Below are positions 8,047 through 14,467 of a stretch of DNA of 25,829 nucleotides, piece after piece. The translations under genes were made by a program, and so were the position numbers. Each line of letters begins with the position of its first letter. Position 1 is the stretch's first letter. Origin of the DNA: Candidatus Thorarchaeota archaeon MP8T_1 (GTDB lineage Archaea; Asgardarchaeota; Thorarchaeia; Thorarchaeales; Thorarchaeaceae); contig PJER01000032.1 in assembly GCA_002825465.1 (NCBI GenBank), positions 1 to 25,829 of the forward strand. Direction: 5' to 3'. Under the pieces are notes generated by a model. It saw only the letters and a program-made list of their open reading frames with translations, searched no databases and had not been told where the DNA came from.

Positions 8047-9030
8047 ATGAGTCTACCAATAAACAATCCAGAACCTGAAAAACGGAAAAAGACAACACCT
8101 CAAGGAATTAGTGCACTTGCAAAAGATGTCTATCTGGGTTTCAAGTTTGCAGTCCAGAATTTTCTCTCATACTTCTTAGCAATGATTGGCATACTAATTC
8201 TAACCATAATCATGGTTCTTGTAGTTCTTTTACTAGTAGTAGTTCCATTAGTCGTATTTGTTGGATTGCCCATCATAATAAATTGGATAGTAACAATTGG
8301 TATCGAGATTGGAACTATAGAAGGAACTATGCTCCTTAGTGTAATTCTTCTATTTGCCCTACCAATTTTGGGACCATTCTTCATGGCACTTGGATCTCTC
8401 TATGGAATGTCAAGAGAAGTAATTGAAGGAGAAGAAACAACAGCAGAATCTGCCTTCTCATGGTACAAGAAGAGAGCCATTTCACTTGCCGGAGGAGGTA
8501 TGATTCATTTTCTCATTTCTATACTTCCATTTCTATTAGCAATTTGGATGCTTTTCATGACACAGAGTGCACCACCTACTAATGAAGCGTTGCGAATCAT
8601 ACTTCCTGTAGGTTTCATCTGGGTACTGTTATCGAATGGTATGTTGTGTTTAACATTTCCGGGAATCATTGATGGTCTCTCTGCGATAGGTGCAGCGAAG
8701 CGGTCTGTAAGATTATGTTGCAGGTCTCCAGGTAGAGTATTGGGCTCCTGGGCAGTTTATGCAACATTAATTGGCGTTCCAATCATAACATTCATTGATG
8801 ACCCGCTTTTTGATTGGGTTCAAATAATTCCAGATAACTACTTAGAGCCATACATGATTGCAATAATTCTGCTAATACTCTTTGTAGTCCTTCCAGCAAT
8901 GTCAATCACTTTCACTAGAATATACTTGATTCTAACAGCTCAAGACGAGTCTGTTTATGATAACGATGACGAAACAGAAAATGGCTACAGTATCAGGTTG
9001 GAGGTCGATTACAATGAGCCCAAAGAGTAA
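8047..9030 (+). CDS. Polytopic membrane protein, unknown (DUF4013-like by general appearance)
   Basis: This 327-residue protein has a polar, Lys-rich N-terminus, a very hydrophobic pair at about 38-82, further segments near 96-122, 155-178, 188-212, 236-256 and 274-304, and an acidic C-terminal tail. The layout, with glycine- and proline-broken helices and short polar loops, resembles uncharacterised archaeal membrane proteins of the DUF4013/YciC style, but I cannot assign a family. A GGTGG element lies just before the ATG. The 3' end overlaps the start of the winged-helix regulator by 17 bases, so the two are almost certainly co-translated and may form a sensor-regulator pair. Confidence 0.78.
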   Translation: MSLPINNPEPEKRKKTTPQGISALAKDVYLGFKFAVQNFLSYFLAMIGILILTIIMVLVVLLLVVVPLVVFVGLPIIINWIVTIGIEIGTIEGTMLLSVILLFALPILGPFFMALGSLYGMSREVIEGEETTAESAFSWYKKRAISLAGGGMIHFLISILPFLLAIWMLFMTQSAPPTNEALRIILPVGFIWVLLSNGMLCLTFPGIIDGLSAIGAAKRSVRLCCRSPGRVLGSWAVYATLIGVPIITFIDDPLFDWVQIIPDNYLEPYMIAIILLILFVVLPAMSITFTRIYLILTAQDESVYDNDDETENGYSIRLEVDYNEPKE

Positions 9031-9646
9031 GGGAACTCCAATTAAAGAATTTGTCGTGATCTCTGATATCAAGACAATCAAATTACTGCTTGATAAAACT
9101 CGTGCAGATATTGTCTTCAAGTATCTAGTCAATGATGAGATGACTGTGAAGCAACTTTCAGATGCAATGGGAAAGAAACCTGGAACTGTCTTGCACCATG
9201 TCCAGAAACTAAACAATGCTGGAATCATTGAAATGGTAAGAACTCACGAAACCACACGAGGAATTGTCGAACGATATTATAGAGCTATAGCAAGAGAGTA
9301 CAGATTGGGCATTACTGAAATGATGCGGTCTCGTGCAGTATCTCCAAAATCGAGAGATCCTGTTCATTCGATACTTACAGGATTATCAACATTAGGAATC
9401 ACGATTTCAGAGTCAGATATGTCCCGTGGACAGAGATTACTCACACAGATGAGAGAGATTGAACAGAAGACAGAGAATTTGATTAATCGAACAGACAACA
9501 AGGCATTCCAAAGTCTTCCTGCATCAATCCGAATCAATGTACTTAAAGAAATGACGCAGTTCCTGCTTTCAAAGAATGGTACATACAACGAACTTGTAAG
9601 TGAATGGCACGATTTACTCTCACAATACCTTAATGGTACAAGATAG
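9014..9646 (+). CDS. ArsR-like winged-helix transcriptional regulator
   Basis: This 210-residue protein has an N-terminal DNA-binding domain: residues about 11-85 contain TRADIVFKYLVND, MTVKQLSDAMGKKPGTVLHH (recognition helix) and VQKLNNAGII, followed by a wing, the classic ArsR/HTH_20 pattern. The C-terminal half is helical and may dimerise or bind a ligand. The chosen ATG at 9014 follows GGAGGT at 9000-9005 with 8 bases of spacing; an in-frame ATG at 8957 would lie deep in the previous gene and lacks such a site. The overlap with the upstream membrane-protein gene suggests joint regulation. The effector is unknown; there is no Cys-rich metal-binding motif. Confidence 0.87.
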   Translation: MSPKSKGTPIKEFVVISDIKTIKLLLDKTRADIVFKYLVNDEMTVKQLSDAMGKKPGTVLHHVQKLNNAGIIEMVRTHETTRGIVERYYRAIAREYRLGITEMMRSRAVSPKSRDPVHSILTGLSTLGITISESDMSRGQRLLTQMREIEQKTENLINRTDNKAFQSLPASIRINVLKEMTQFLLSKNGTYNELVSEWHDLLSQYLNGTR

Positions 9647-9727
9647 CACTCAAAGTAGTATGTCAATACAGTATCAGCACGTTTATCTAAACTGCATAAA
9701 ACATCACAAGTCTCTGTGTGATAGAAC

Positions 9728-10105
9728 ATGAAAAGCATGAAAATCTATGTCGCGGGACCTTATACAGGAGATACAGTAGAACAAATTGAAGAAAATGTTC
9801 GAAGAGCAATGGATGTAGGTCTACGCATCTGGAAGAAAGGTCATTTCCCCTATATACCGCATCTTACTCATTGGCCGGATATCTTGTCACGTGAACTTGG
9901 TATTCAAATGGATTGGTCAGATTATATGAGGTGGCATGCGCCTTGGGTAGATGCATGTGATGCACTCTTCTTCATCTCAGAATCTAAAGGAGCTCTTCTC
10001 GAATTAACACGTGCGGAAAAGGAAGGTAAGCTCATTTTCAAATCACTGGATGAGGTTCCAAATGCAACCCATTCGTCTACTTGGGCTGATGTTCATATTG
10101 AATAA
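9728..10105 (+). CDS. Nucleoside 2-deoxyribosyltransferase-like protein (DUF4406-like)
   Basis: This 125-residue protein opens with KIYVAGPYTGDT, a Rossmann-like first strand and phosphate/ribose loop typical of nucleoside 2-deoxyribosyltransferase-fold proteins. It continues with NVRRAMDVGLRIWKKGHFPY and PHLTHW, and ends with SKGALLELTRAEKEGK, matching the SxGAxxExxxA signature in which the Glu is the catalytic nucleophile of true deoxyribosyltransferases. Family members cleave or exchange N-glycosidic bonds in nucleosides or nucleotides. The exact substrate is not readable. The start may be the first ATG or the second, 9 bases later. A TATA-like GTTTATCTAA at 9681-9690 suggests its own promoter. 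It ends 5 bases from the convergent kinase gene. Confidence 0.82.
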   Translation: MKSMKIYVAGPYTGDTVEQIEENVRRAMDVGLRIWKKGHFPYIPHLTHWPDILSRELGIQMDWSDYMRWHAPWVDACDALFFISESKGALLELTRAEKEGKLIFKSLDEVPNATHSSTWADVHIE

Positions 10106-10110
10106 TTCAT

Positions 10111-12357
10111 CTATGCTGATGGTAGAGTCACTATGTAGATCTTTCTTATTGTCCTTGAATCAATCTCTATCTCTTCTATTGAGAGTTTTCCCTGCAGTAA
10201 TTCTAGGATGGCTCTAGCTGTGGCAATTCCAAGGATACCACTACTGTAAGTTTCCCTCTCTGAATCAACCCTACAGGCAGCAATTATTTTCGTATGCCAA
10301 AAGGATTCTTCATCTTGGTGGGTTTGATTTGTTTCTATTCTAATCTCTCCACCTTCTAACTGGCTCTCAAGAATACTATAGAGGATATTTAGGAAAACGT
10401 GCACTAGCTGATCATTTGCTAGAATCATTGCTGTTGCATAGGTTGGATTAAACTCAATCGAAATATCTCCAGGATTCATTCTTTCACCGAACTGATCAAT
10501 AGCTTTTACTATCACTGACACTAAATTCATTGATGAGAGTTCTACTGGTTTATCTAAGTCGGAGTCGCTCAGAAGTCTAACATTACTGATAAGTTGTTCA
10601 GCAAGCGAAACAACATAGCAGCCATCTTCTGCTAGTTTGATTCTTTGTTTATCTGTAGTTGTGTCTGCTCCAAGGAGCTCGAAGGTCGTCATTATCATTT
10701 GATTAAAGTTAGTTATATCATGCATAAGCAAGTCTGCGTACATTGCAGTTTGAGCATGCGACTTTGTGACTTCACCTGTTGTACGAACATAAAGCCATGC
10801 TAACAGTGGAGTACCAGCTAAAACGCATGCAAAGAGATAGATTTCTGAAACCCACCAACCTGTGGACCAAATATGATAGAAACTCTTCAGGATATTTGGA
10901 AGAATCCACATTGCTAGAAATACTGCAGTTACAATTTCGATTGTGATTGCTCCTCTCGATTTTGCAGCTAATAGAAAGATGAGGAAAGAGAATGCAAACC
11001 AGATAATAAGATTGGACACTTGAATTATGATACTACCGATTGGGCTCGATAATAGAGTCACATTCAGAGAAAGAGCCACTTGATTAACGATTTCTCCAAC
11101 CACTATTAAGGAAATGAAAAGAGATAATGAAACTGAGAGACGTAAGAATGAGGGGTGAACTCTGCGTTCTATAGGGGGATTTATCGTCCACCAAATGGCA
11201 TATATCAATAAACAGAGTGTGAGTATACTTCCAACAGTATAAGGAGTCAGAAGTTCGCCCACAAAGCTAGCTGGATATATTATTGCTGCTAGAATAGACA
11301 CAAGTGATACTGAAGCCCATAGTCCAAAGGTCAATACAAGTGGGTAATGATTCCATGAAGTAGGTTTCTTTGGGTAGATGTATAGGAGGATTGCCATCAT
11401 TCCAGAAAGTAAACCTGCACCAATGTGAATAATAACATACGCAAGCAAATTATGAAACTCAATTGGTGCATTAAGACCCATGGATTCGATTGCGATTGTG
11501 ATAAGAAACGGAAAGTAGGAAATCAGAATCATTCCTGCAAGAAATCCATATGCCCTCAACCGTGAGAACCCAGAACGTTTAATGAAAGGAACTCCTAAGC
11601 CCAAACAGAAGACAAGGTAAGCTGCCATCTGAAGAGTTTCAGCGAGCTCCCAACCTTGGTCGGGAGATGATAGTTTTAGAATTATATCGAATACTGACAC
11701 TATAAGCATGAGAAATGAACTGATTAGAAAACCAAAATCCAGAGGGATACTCTCTTGTTTAATTCGAGGAGCAATGAAAGAAACAGACAACAAGCTGATT
11801 ATAGACAACGCACCTAGAAACCAGCTGATCATAATTAGAGAGGAATCCGTAAGCGTTGGGTAAATTAAAAGTGATAGTGCACCATAGATTGCAATAGGCA
11901 CAATAAAGGCAACTGGAAATAACGCTCTGTTAATCTTCTGCTTTTGTTCAGGTTTCTGACGAAGAAAACAAACAAAGGATGCATTGAGTAGTAATCCAAA
12001 AATAGCGACCTCTGTTAAATCAATAACCGAGTTTACTAGAGATCGTTCAATCACTTCCTGAGTAAGTATTCCTATGTTTAGAGCAGCACTACCGATATGG
12101 ATTATTATCAAAAAAGCCAATGCAGCTAGGAACATGATGTTGGCTCTCTGTCTCTTTGGAACATACGAGTGAAGAACTAGTGCAGCTGATATTGATAACC
12201 AGAATGCAAGCACTGAGTGAACACCGACTCTCGTTTCAGGTGTATGCGATACTAATCCACCAGGTCCAATTGCATAAGAAGCGGTAATAATAGCAAGGGT
12301 CACTAGGATGAGAATCTTGGCAATTGCACGATTTCTTCCTATCATCCCTGTTATCAT
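10111..12357 (-). CDS. Membrane-bound sensor histidine kinase with about 16 helices and degenerate ATPase motifs
   Basis: This protein has 748 residues. Residues about 12-525 alternate hydrophobic segments of roughly 22 residues, about 16 in all, with no recognisable soluble sensor domain. The cytoplasmic part carries an H-box, LLMHDITNFNQ, with the candidate phospho-acceptor H546; the HDIxNxNQ form is common in archaeal histidine kinases. The ATPase domain is worn. The N-box reads LNILYSILE (N657 followed by S661 rather than a second Asn), no DxGxG G1 box is visible near VDSERET, and a G2-like SGILGIATARAILELLQGKL survives near 707-725. It may be a diverged kinase or a binding-only relay. 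No response regulator is nearby. The gene diverges from the TetR gene with 152 bases between them. Confidence 0.82.
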   Translation of the reverse strand: MITGMIGRNRAIAKILILVTLAIITASYAIGPGGLVSHTPETRVGVHSVLAFWLSISAALVLHSYVPKRQRANIMFLAALAFLIIIHIGSAALNIGILTQEVIERSLVNSVIDLTEVAIFGLLLNASFVCFLRQKPEQKQKINRALFPVAFIVPIAIYGALSLLIYPTLTDSSLIMISWFLGALSIISLLSVSFIAPRIKQESIPLDFGFLISSFLMLIVSVFDIILKLSSPDQGWELAETLQMAAYLVFCLGLGVPFIKRSGFSRLRAYGFLAGMILISYFPFLITIAIESMGLNAPIEFHNLLAYVIIHIGAGLLSGMMAILLYIYPKKPTSWNHYPLVLTFGLWASVSLVSILAAIIYPASFVGELLTPYTVGSILTLCLLIYAIWWTINPPIERRVHPSFLRLSVSLSLFISLIVVGEIVNQVALSLNVTLLSSPIGSIIIQVSNLIIWFAFSFLIFLLAAKSRGAITIEIVTAVFLAMWILPNILKSFYHIWSTGWWVSEIYLFACVLAGTPLLAWLYVRTTGEVTKSHAQTAMYADLLMHDITNFNQMIMTTFELLGADTTTDKQRIKLAEDGCYVVSLAEQLISNVRLLSDSDLDKPVELSSMNLVSVIVKAIDQFGERMNPGDISIEFNPTYATAMILANDQLVHVFLNILYSILESQLEGGEIRIETNQTHQDEESFWHTKIIAACRVDSERETYSSGILGIATARAILELLQGKLSIEEIEIDSRTIRKIYIVTLPSA

Positions 12358-12459
12358 CTCTTTGAATCATTTCTAATATGATTGCAAGAGAAAAGGGTTT
12401 CTTTGCTGTACTAATGAAAAATTAATCTAAAATTCCACGCTCTTCAAGATCCAAAGGAG

Positions 12460-12467
12460 TTAAATAA
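12460..12467 (+). promoter_or_regulatory. TATA box of the TetR gene
   Basis: TTAAATAA lies 43-50 bases before the ATG at 12510, preceded by a purine-rich CCAAAGGAG that fits a TFB recognition element. Transcription would start near 12488, inside the tandem operator region. Confidence 0.5.
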
Positions 12468-12503
12468 CTAACATGCGTTAGCTAAAAGGCTAACAGTTGT
12501 TAG
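12468..12503. promoter_or_regulatory. Tandem CTAAC-N4-GTTAG operators
   Basis: Two perfect inverted repeats with the same consensus are visible: CTAAC-ATGC-GTTAG at 12468-12481 and CTAAC-AGTT-GTTAG at 12490-12503. Their centres are 22 bp apart, close to two helical turns, so both sites face one side of the DNA. They start directly after the TATA box and cover the expected transcript start. This is the geometry expected for TetR autorepression. Because the histidine kinase gene diverges from the same gap, it could be co-regulated. Confidence 0.75.
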
Positions 12504-12509
12504 TAATGC

Positions 12510-13109
12510 ATGAGTGTGATTCGGATGACAAGTGATGATTCTACACGACAGCAGATTCTAGAGGCCGCTTACAATTTGTTCGTCGAGAAAGGATTTCAAG
12601 GTAGTTCAATGAGAGATATTGCTGATAGAGCTGGAATCAAAGCAGCATCCATCTATAATCACTTTGATGGAAAAGAGTCAATTTTCAAAGAGATATTCCT
12701 GGTGAAGCATCCGCTATTTGGACTATTAGAGGTTCTAAACAAAGCTAAAGGAGAAACAGCAGAGGAACTATTGACCAGTGCGTTTGATTTACTCAGTAGA
12801 GAAATTAAGAAAGAGCCAAAACTACTGAACCTCTATTTTGTTGAGCTTGTTGAGATGGATGGGAAACACATTCCTGAAGCGATGATTACAAATTTTCCAC
12901 ATGATTCAACCTTCATGCGTAAAATCTTTGATATTAAATCTGAATTACGAGATATTCGAGAACCTGTATTGATTAGGGTGTTGATCAGTACGGTCCTAGC
13001 GAATGTCATGTTTAACTGGTTTATTGGAGATCAGAAACCTAATAGATGGGGCACTCAGAGTGAAATGACAGATGTATTCTTGAGAGGTATCCTCAATACG
13101 AAAGTATAG
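12510..13109 (+). CDS. TetR/AcrR family transcriptional regulator
   Basis: This 199-residue protein has a canonical TetR N-terminus: RQQILEAAYNLFVEKGFQGS, then MRDIADRAGIKAASIYNHF, then DGKESIFKEIF, covering helix 1, the helix-turn-helix (about residues 31-52) and helix 4. The remaining 140 residues are helical and unlike any family I can name; they form the ligand and dimer domain. The length is typical of the family. The first ATG at 12510 is preferred; an in-frame ATG 15 bases later would also keep the whole domain. The two palindromes just upstream are the probable autoregulatory sites. Ligand unknown. It ends 19 bases before the convergent iron-sulfur gene. Confidence 0.92.
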   Translation: MSVIRMTSDDSTRQQILEAAYNLFVEKGFQGSSMRDIADRAGIKAASIYNHFDGKESIFKEIFLVKHPLFGLLEVLNKAKGETAEELLTSAFDLLSREIKKEPKLLNLYFVELVEMDGKHIPEAMITNFPHDSTFMRKIFDIKSELRDIREPVLIRVLISTVLANVMFNWFIGDQKPNRWGTQSEMTDVFLRGILNTKV

Positions 13110-13128
13110 ACATCTAATATCAGAGCAA

Positions 13129-13467
13129 TTAGGATGCCTTAAAATTAGTAGGCACTTTACCTTCTCTGATTGCAAGAATTCTGACAGCATTAAATATCTC
13201 TGATAGCCTTACACCAAAATGACATGAACTATCACAAGTTTCGCACAAATTGCAAATCCAAGGTTGTTCGCTGTTCAAAACATTTTCTCTAGCACCAATT
13301 AGAATTCGTTGCACAATTTTACGAGGATGTAAATTAGCTTTAGATGCGATTGAACATTTTGCAGTACATTCACCACAAGCTATGCATTCCTTAACCACCT
13401 GTCCTCCAGGGATCGTTGTAAGTTCTTTTGCAAAAGAAGATGAAGGATTTAACCTCACATTTTCCAT
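13129..13467 (-). CDS. HdrC-like protein with two 4Fe-4S clusters
   Basis: This protein has 112 residues from the ATG at 13467; a GTG at 13482 in the same frame would add five residues. Two CxxCxxCxxxC motifs are present: CIACGECTAKC, and CNLCETCDSSC about 40 residues later. This spacing and size match subunit C of heterodisulfide reductase and the related small electron carriers of succinate/fumarate and glycolate oxidase systems. HdrC passes electrons to an HdrB-type CCG-domain partner. No HdrA or HdrB lies in the window, so this is an orphan here. The residue after the fourth Cys is Ser in the first motif and His in the second, where Pro is usual. GGGGTG about 7 bases upstream supports the ATG. 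Confidence 0.88.
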   Translation of the reverse strand: MENVRLNPSSSFAKELTTIPGGQVVKECIACGECTAKCSIASKANLHPRKIVQRILIGARENVLNSEQPWICNLCETCDSSCHFGVRLSEIFNAVRILAIREGKVPTNFKAS

Positions 13468-13499
13468 CTCTTGACACCCCACATGTTTTCTATAACTCG

Positions 13500-13517
13500 A
13501 TGTTCCACAAAGAACAT
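13500..13517. promoter_or_regulatory. Inverted repeat upstream of the HdrC-like gene
   Basis: ATGTTC-CACAAA-GAACAT is a perfect 6-bp inverted repeat, 33 bases upstream of the HdrC ATG and just upstream of its TATA-like element. An overlapping longer repeat pairs CACATGTT (13480-13487) with AACATGTG (13513-13520). Either could be an operator; no regulator can be assigned. Confidence 0.35.
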
Positions 13518-13728
13518 GTGACTCTCAAGATTGATTGATTCTGGTCACATACACTTGATGGACTGAACTATATTGTAAGAAATTAGGCTTATCTGTGTTT
13601 CTCATGATTTTAGTACATATTTGTTCGAAATACGAATATTTTCCAATAAATGCTATTGAAATCGTTCATTGAGTTTTTCATTTATTCGATTTCATTCATT
13701 ATTCATGATTATTATGTTTCAAACATCC

Positions 13729-13754
13729 AGCACAATGATCTATCAGATTGTGCT
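13729..13754 (-). repeat. 8-bp hairpin downstream of the winged-helix regulator gene
   Basis: Arms AGCACAAT (13729-13736) and ATTGTGCT (13747-13754) flank a 10-base loop, about 58 bases past the regulator's stop codon on the minus strand. There is no T-run after it, so it is a possible 3'-end structure rather than a demonstrated terminator. Confidence 0.35.
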
Positions 13755-13811
13755 AAATTGATCGTTTTTCGACGGAAACTATTCCATTCATAACAAGTGT
13801 TGTACCGCAGA

Positions 13812-14354
13812 TTATCGTGTTGGTACAATACCACCATATCCTATGAAGGCAAGAGAGCCAGATTTTTCAACATTTTTCCTTCGCTCTTCGAATCGCTTTT
13901 GAAAAGATTCATACTCTTCATTCCAAATATTAGCTTCTTTAGCTGACATAAAGCTAAAGGTAAATGTGATTGTCTTCTTACCAGCTGGGTTCTTTTTTGT
14001 TGTTTGAATTTTATCAGCTCGTTCTTGTAATAGACTTGAGATCACATGCAGGTGAGCAGATGCCGATTCTAGAAATGAAATTCGATTCTTCAATGCCGTG
14101 CTATCGTTTCCCTCAATGATAAGCTCTTCTTTGAATGCAGGATTGTGGCTATAGAATTTGATTGGTCTTCCTGTGTCAGGTATTCTTACATTGAATACGT
14201 TATCTTCAACGAATCGCGAAAGATGATGCGACATCGTGCTTCGACTTATCCTGATTCGCTTCATCAATTGTTGAGCTGTAATCTCCTCGTTAATTAGAAC
14301 CTCTATGTATATTCTTGCTCTGACTGGATCAGCTAGAAGCTCAGGTAGAATCAT
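13812..14354 (-). CDS. ArsR-like winged-helix transcriptional regulator
   Basis: This protein has 180 residues. Residues 1-75 hold the DNA-binding domain: LADPVRARIYIEVLINEE, ITAQQLMKRIRISRSTMSHH as the helix-turn-helix, and LSRFVEDNVFNVRI leading to the wing. This is the ArsR/HTH_20 pattern for a small dimeric repressor. The middle is a helical dimerisation segment (KNRISFLESASAHLHVISSL). The Lys-rich stretch KKNPAGKKT leads to a C-terminal domain I do not recognise. It diverges from a serine-hydrolase gene across 113 bases that carry ordered TTCGA half-sites, so it is the natural candidate to bind there and control both genes. No metal-binding Cys pattern is visible. Confidence 0.85.
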   Translation of the reverse strand: MILPELLADPVRARIYIEVLINEEITAQQLMKRIRISRSTMSHHLSRFVEDNVFNVRIPDTGRPIKFYSHNPAFKEELIIEGNDSTALKNRISFLESASAHLHVISSLLQERADKIQTTKKNPAGKKTITFTFSFMSAKEANIWNEEYESFQKRFEERRKNVEKSGSLAFIGYGGIVPTR

Positions 14355-14397
14355 AATTCATTTCTCACAATTTGGTGATTTTGCTTGGGGAAGAGAC

Positions 14398-14405
14398 CTT
14401 ATAAG
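14398..14405. promoter_or_regulatory. Palindromic TATA box that could serve both divergent genes
   Basis: CTTATAAG reads the same on both strands. Rightward it would start transcription near 14427, giving a leader of about 40 bases before the hydrolase GTG. Leftward it would start near 14376, about 22 bases before the regulator ATG at 14354. No other equally good TATA element lies in the gap. Confidence 0.5.
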
Positions 14406-14441
14406 TTCGACTATATCGAATTATTTCGATTACATCGAAAT
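14406..14441. promoter_or_regulatory. Two TTCGA-N5-TCGAA operators in tandem
   Basis: Four half-sites alternate in orientation: TTCGA 14406-14410, TCGAA 14416-14420, TTCGA 14425-14429 and TCGAA 14435-14439. Half-site starts are 10, 9 and 10 bases apart, one helical turn each. The second palindrome extends to seven bases per arm (ATTTCGA / TCGAAAT). They begin directly next to the TATA palindrome and cover the predicted start of the hydrolase transcript, as expected for repression by the divergent winged-helix protein. Confidence 0.72.
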
Positions 14442-14467
14442 TAAAATAGTATTGAGGATTGACAAGA

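Larger units (their letters stand above)
13468..13811. other. AT-rich intergenic region with inverted repeats
   Basis: No gene is visible in these 344 bases. They hold the promoter side of the minus-strand HdrC-like gene and the 3' side of the minus-strand regulator gene at 13812. A TATA-like TTATAG (minus strand, about 13497-13490) would place transcription start almost at the HdrC ATG. Palindromes at 13500-13517 and 13729-13754, and a TTCG-N5-CGAA element at 13624-13636, are the only structures I can support. The middle is runs of TTCATT-like low-complexity sequence. Confidence 0.5.

Noticed and set aside
7865..8050. 61-codon frame bridging the hydrolase and membrane-protein genes
   Set aside because: It overlaps the hydrolase end, contains the 10-bp hairpin and has no ribosome site or recognisable pattern.
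8957..9013. Upstream ATG extending the winged-helix regulator by 19 residues
   Set aside because: It lies inside the previous gene without a Shine-Dalgarno site; the ATG at 9014 has GGAGGT at ideal spacing.
13621..13720. Repeated TTCATT/ATTCAT strings resembling short tandem repeats
   Set aside because: They are irregular in spacing and sequence and look like AT-rich low complexity, not a CRISPR or ordered repeat.
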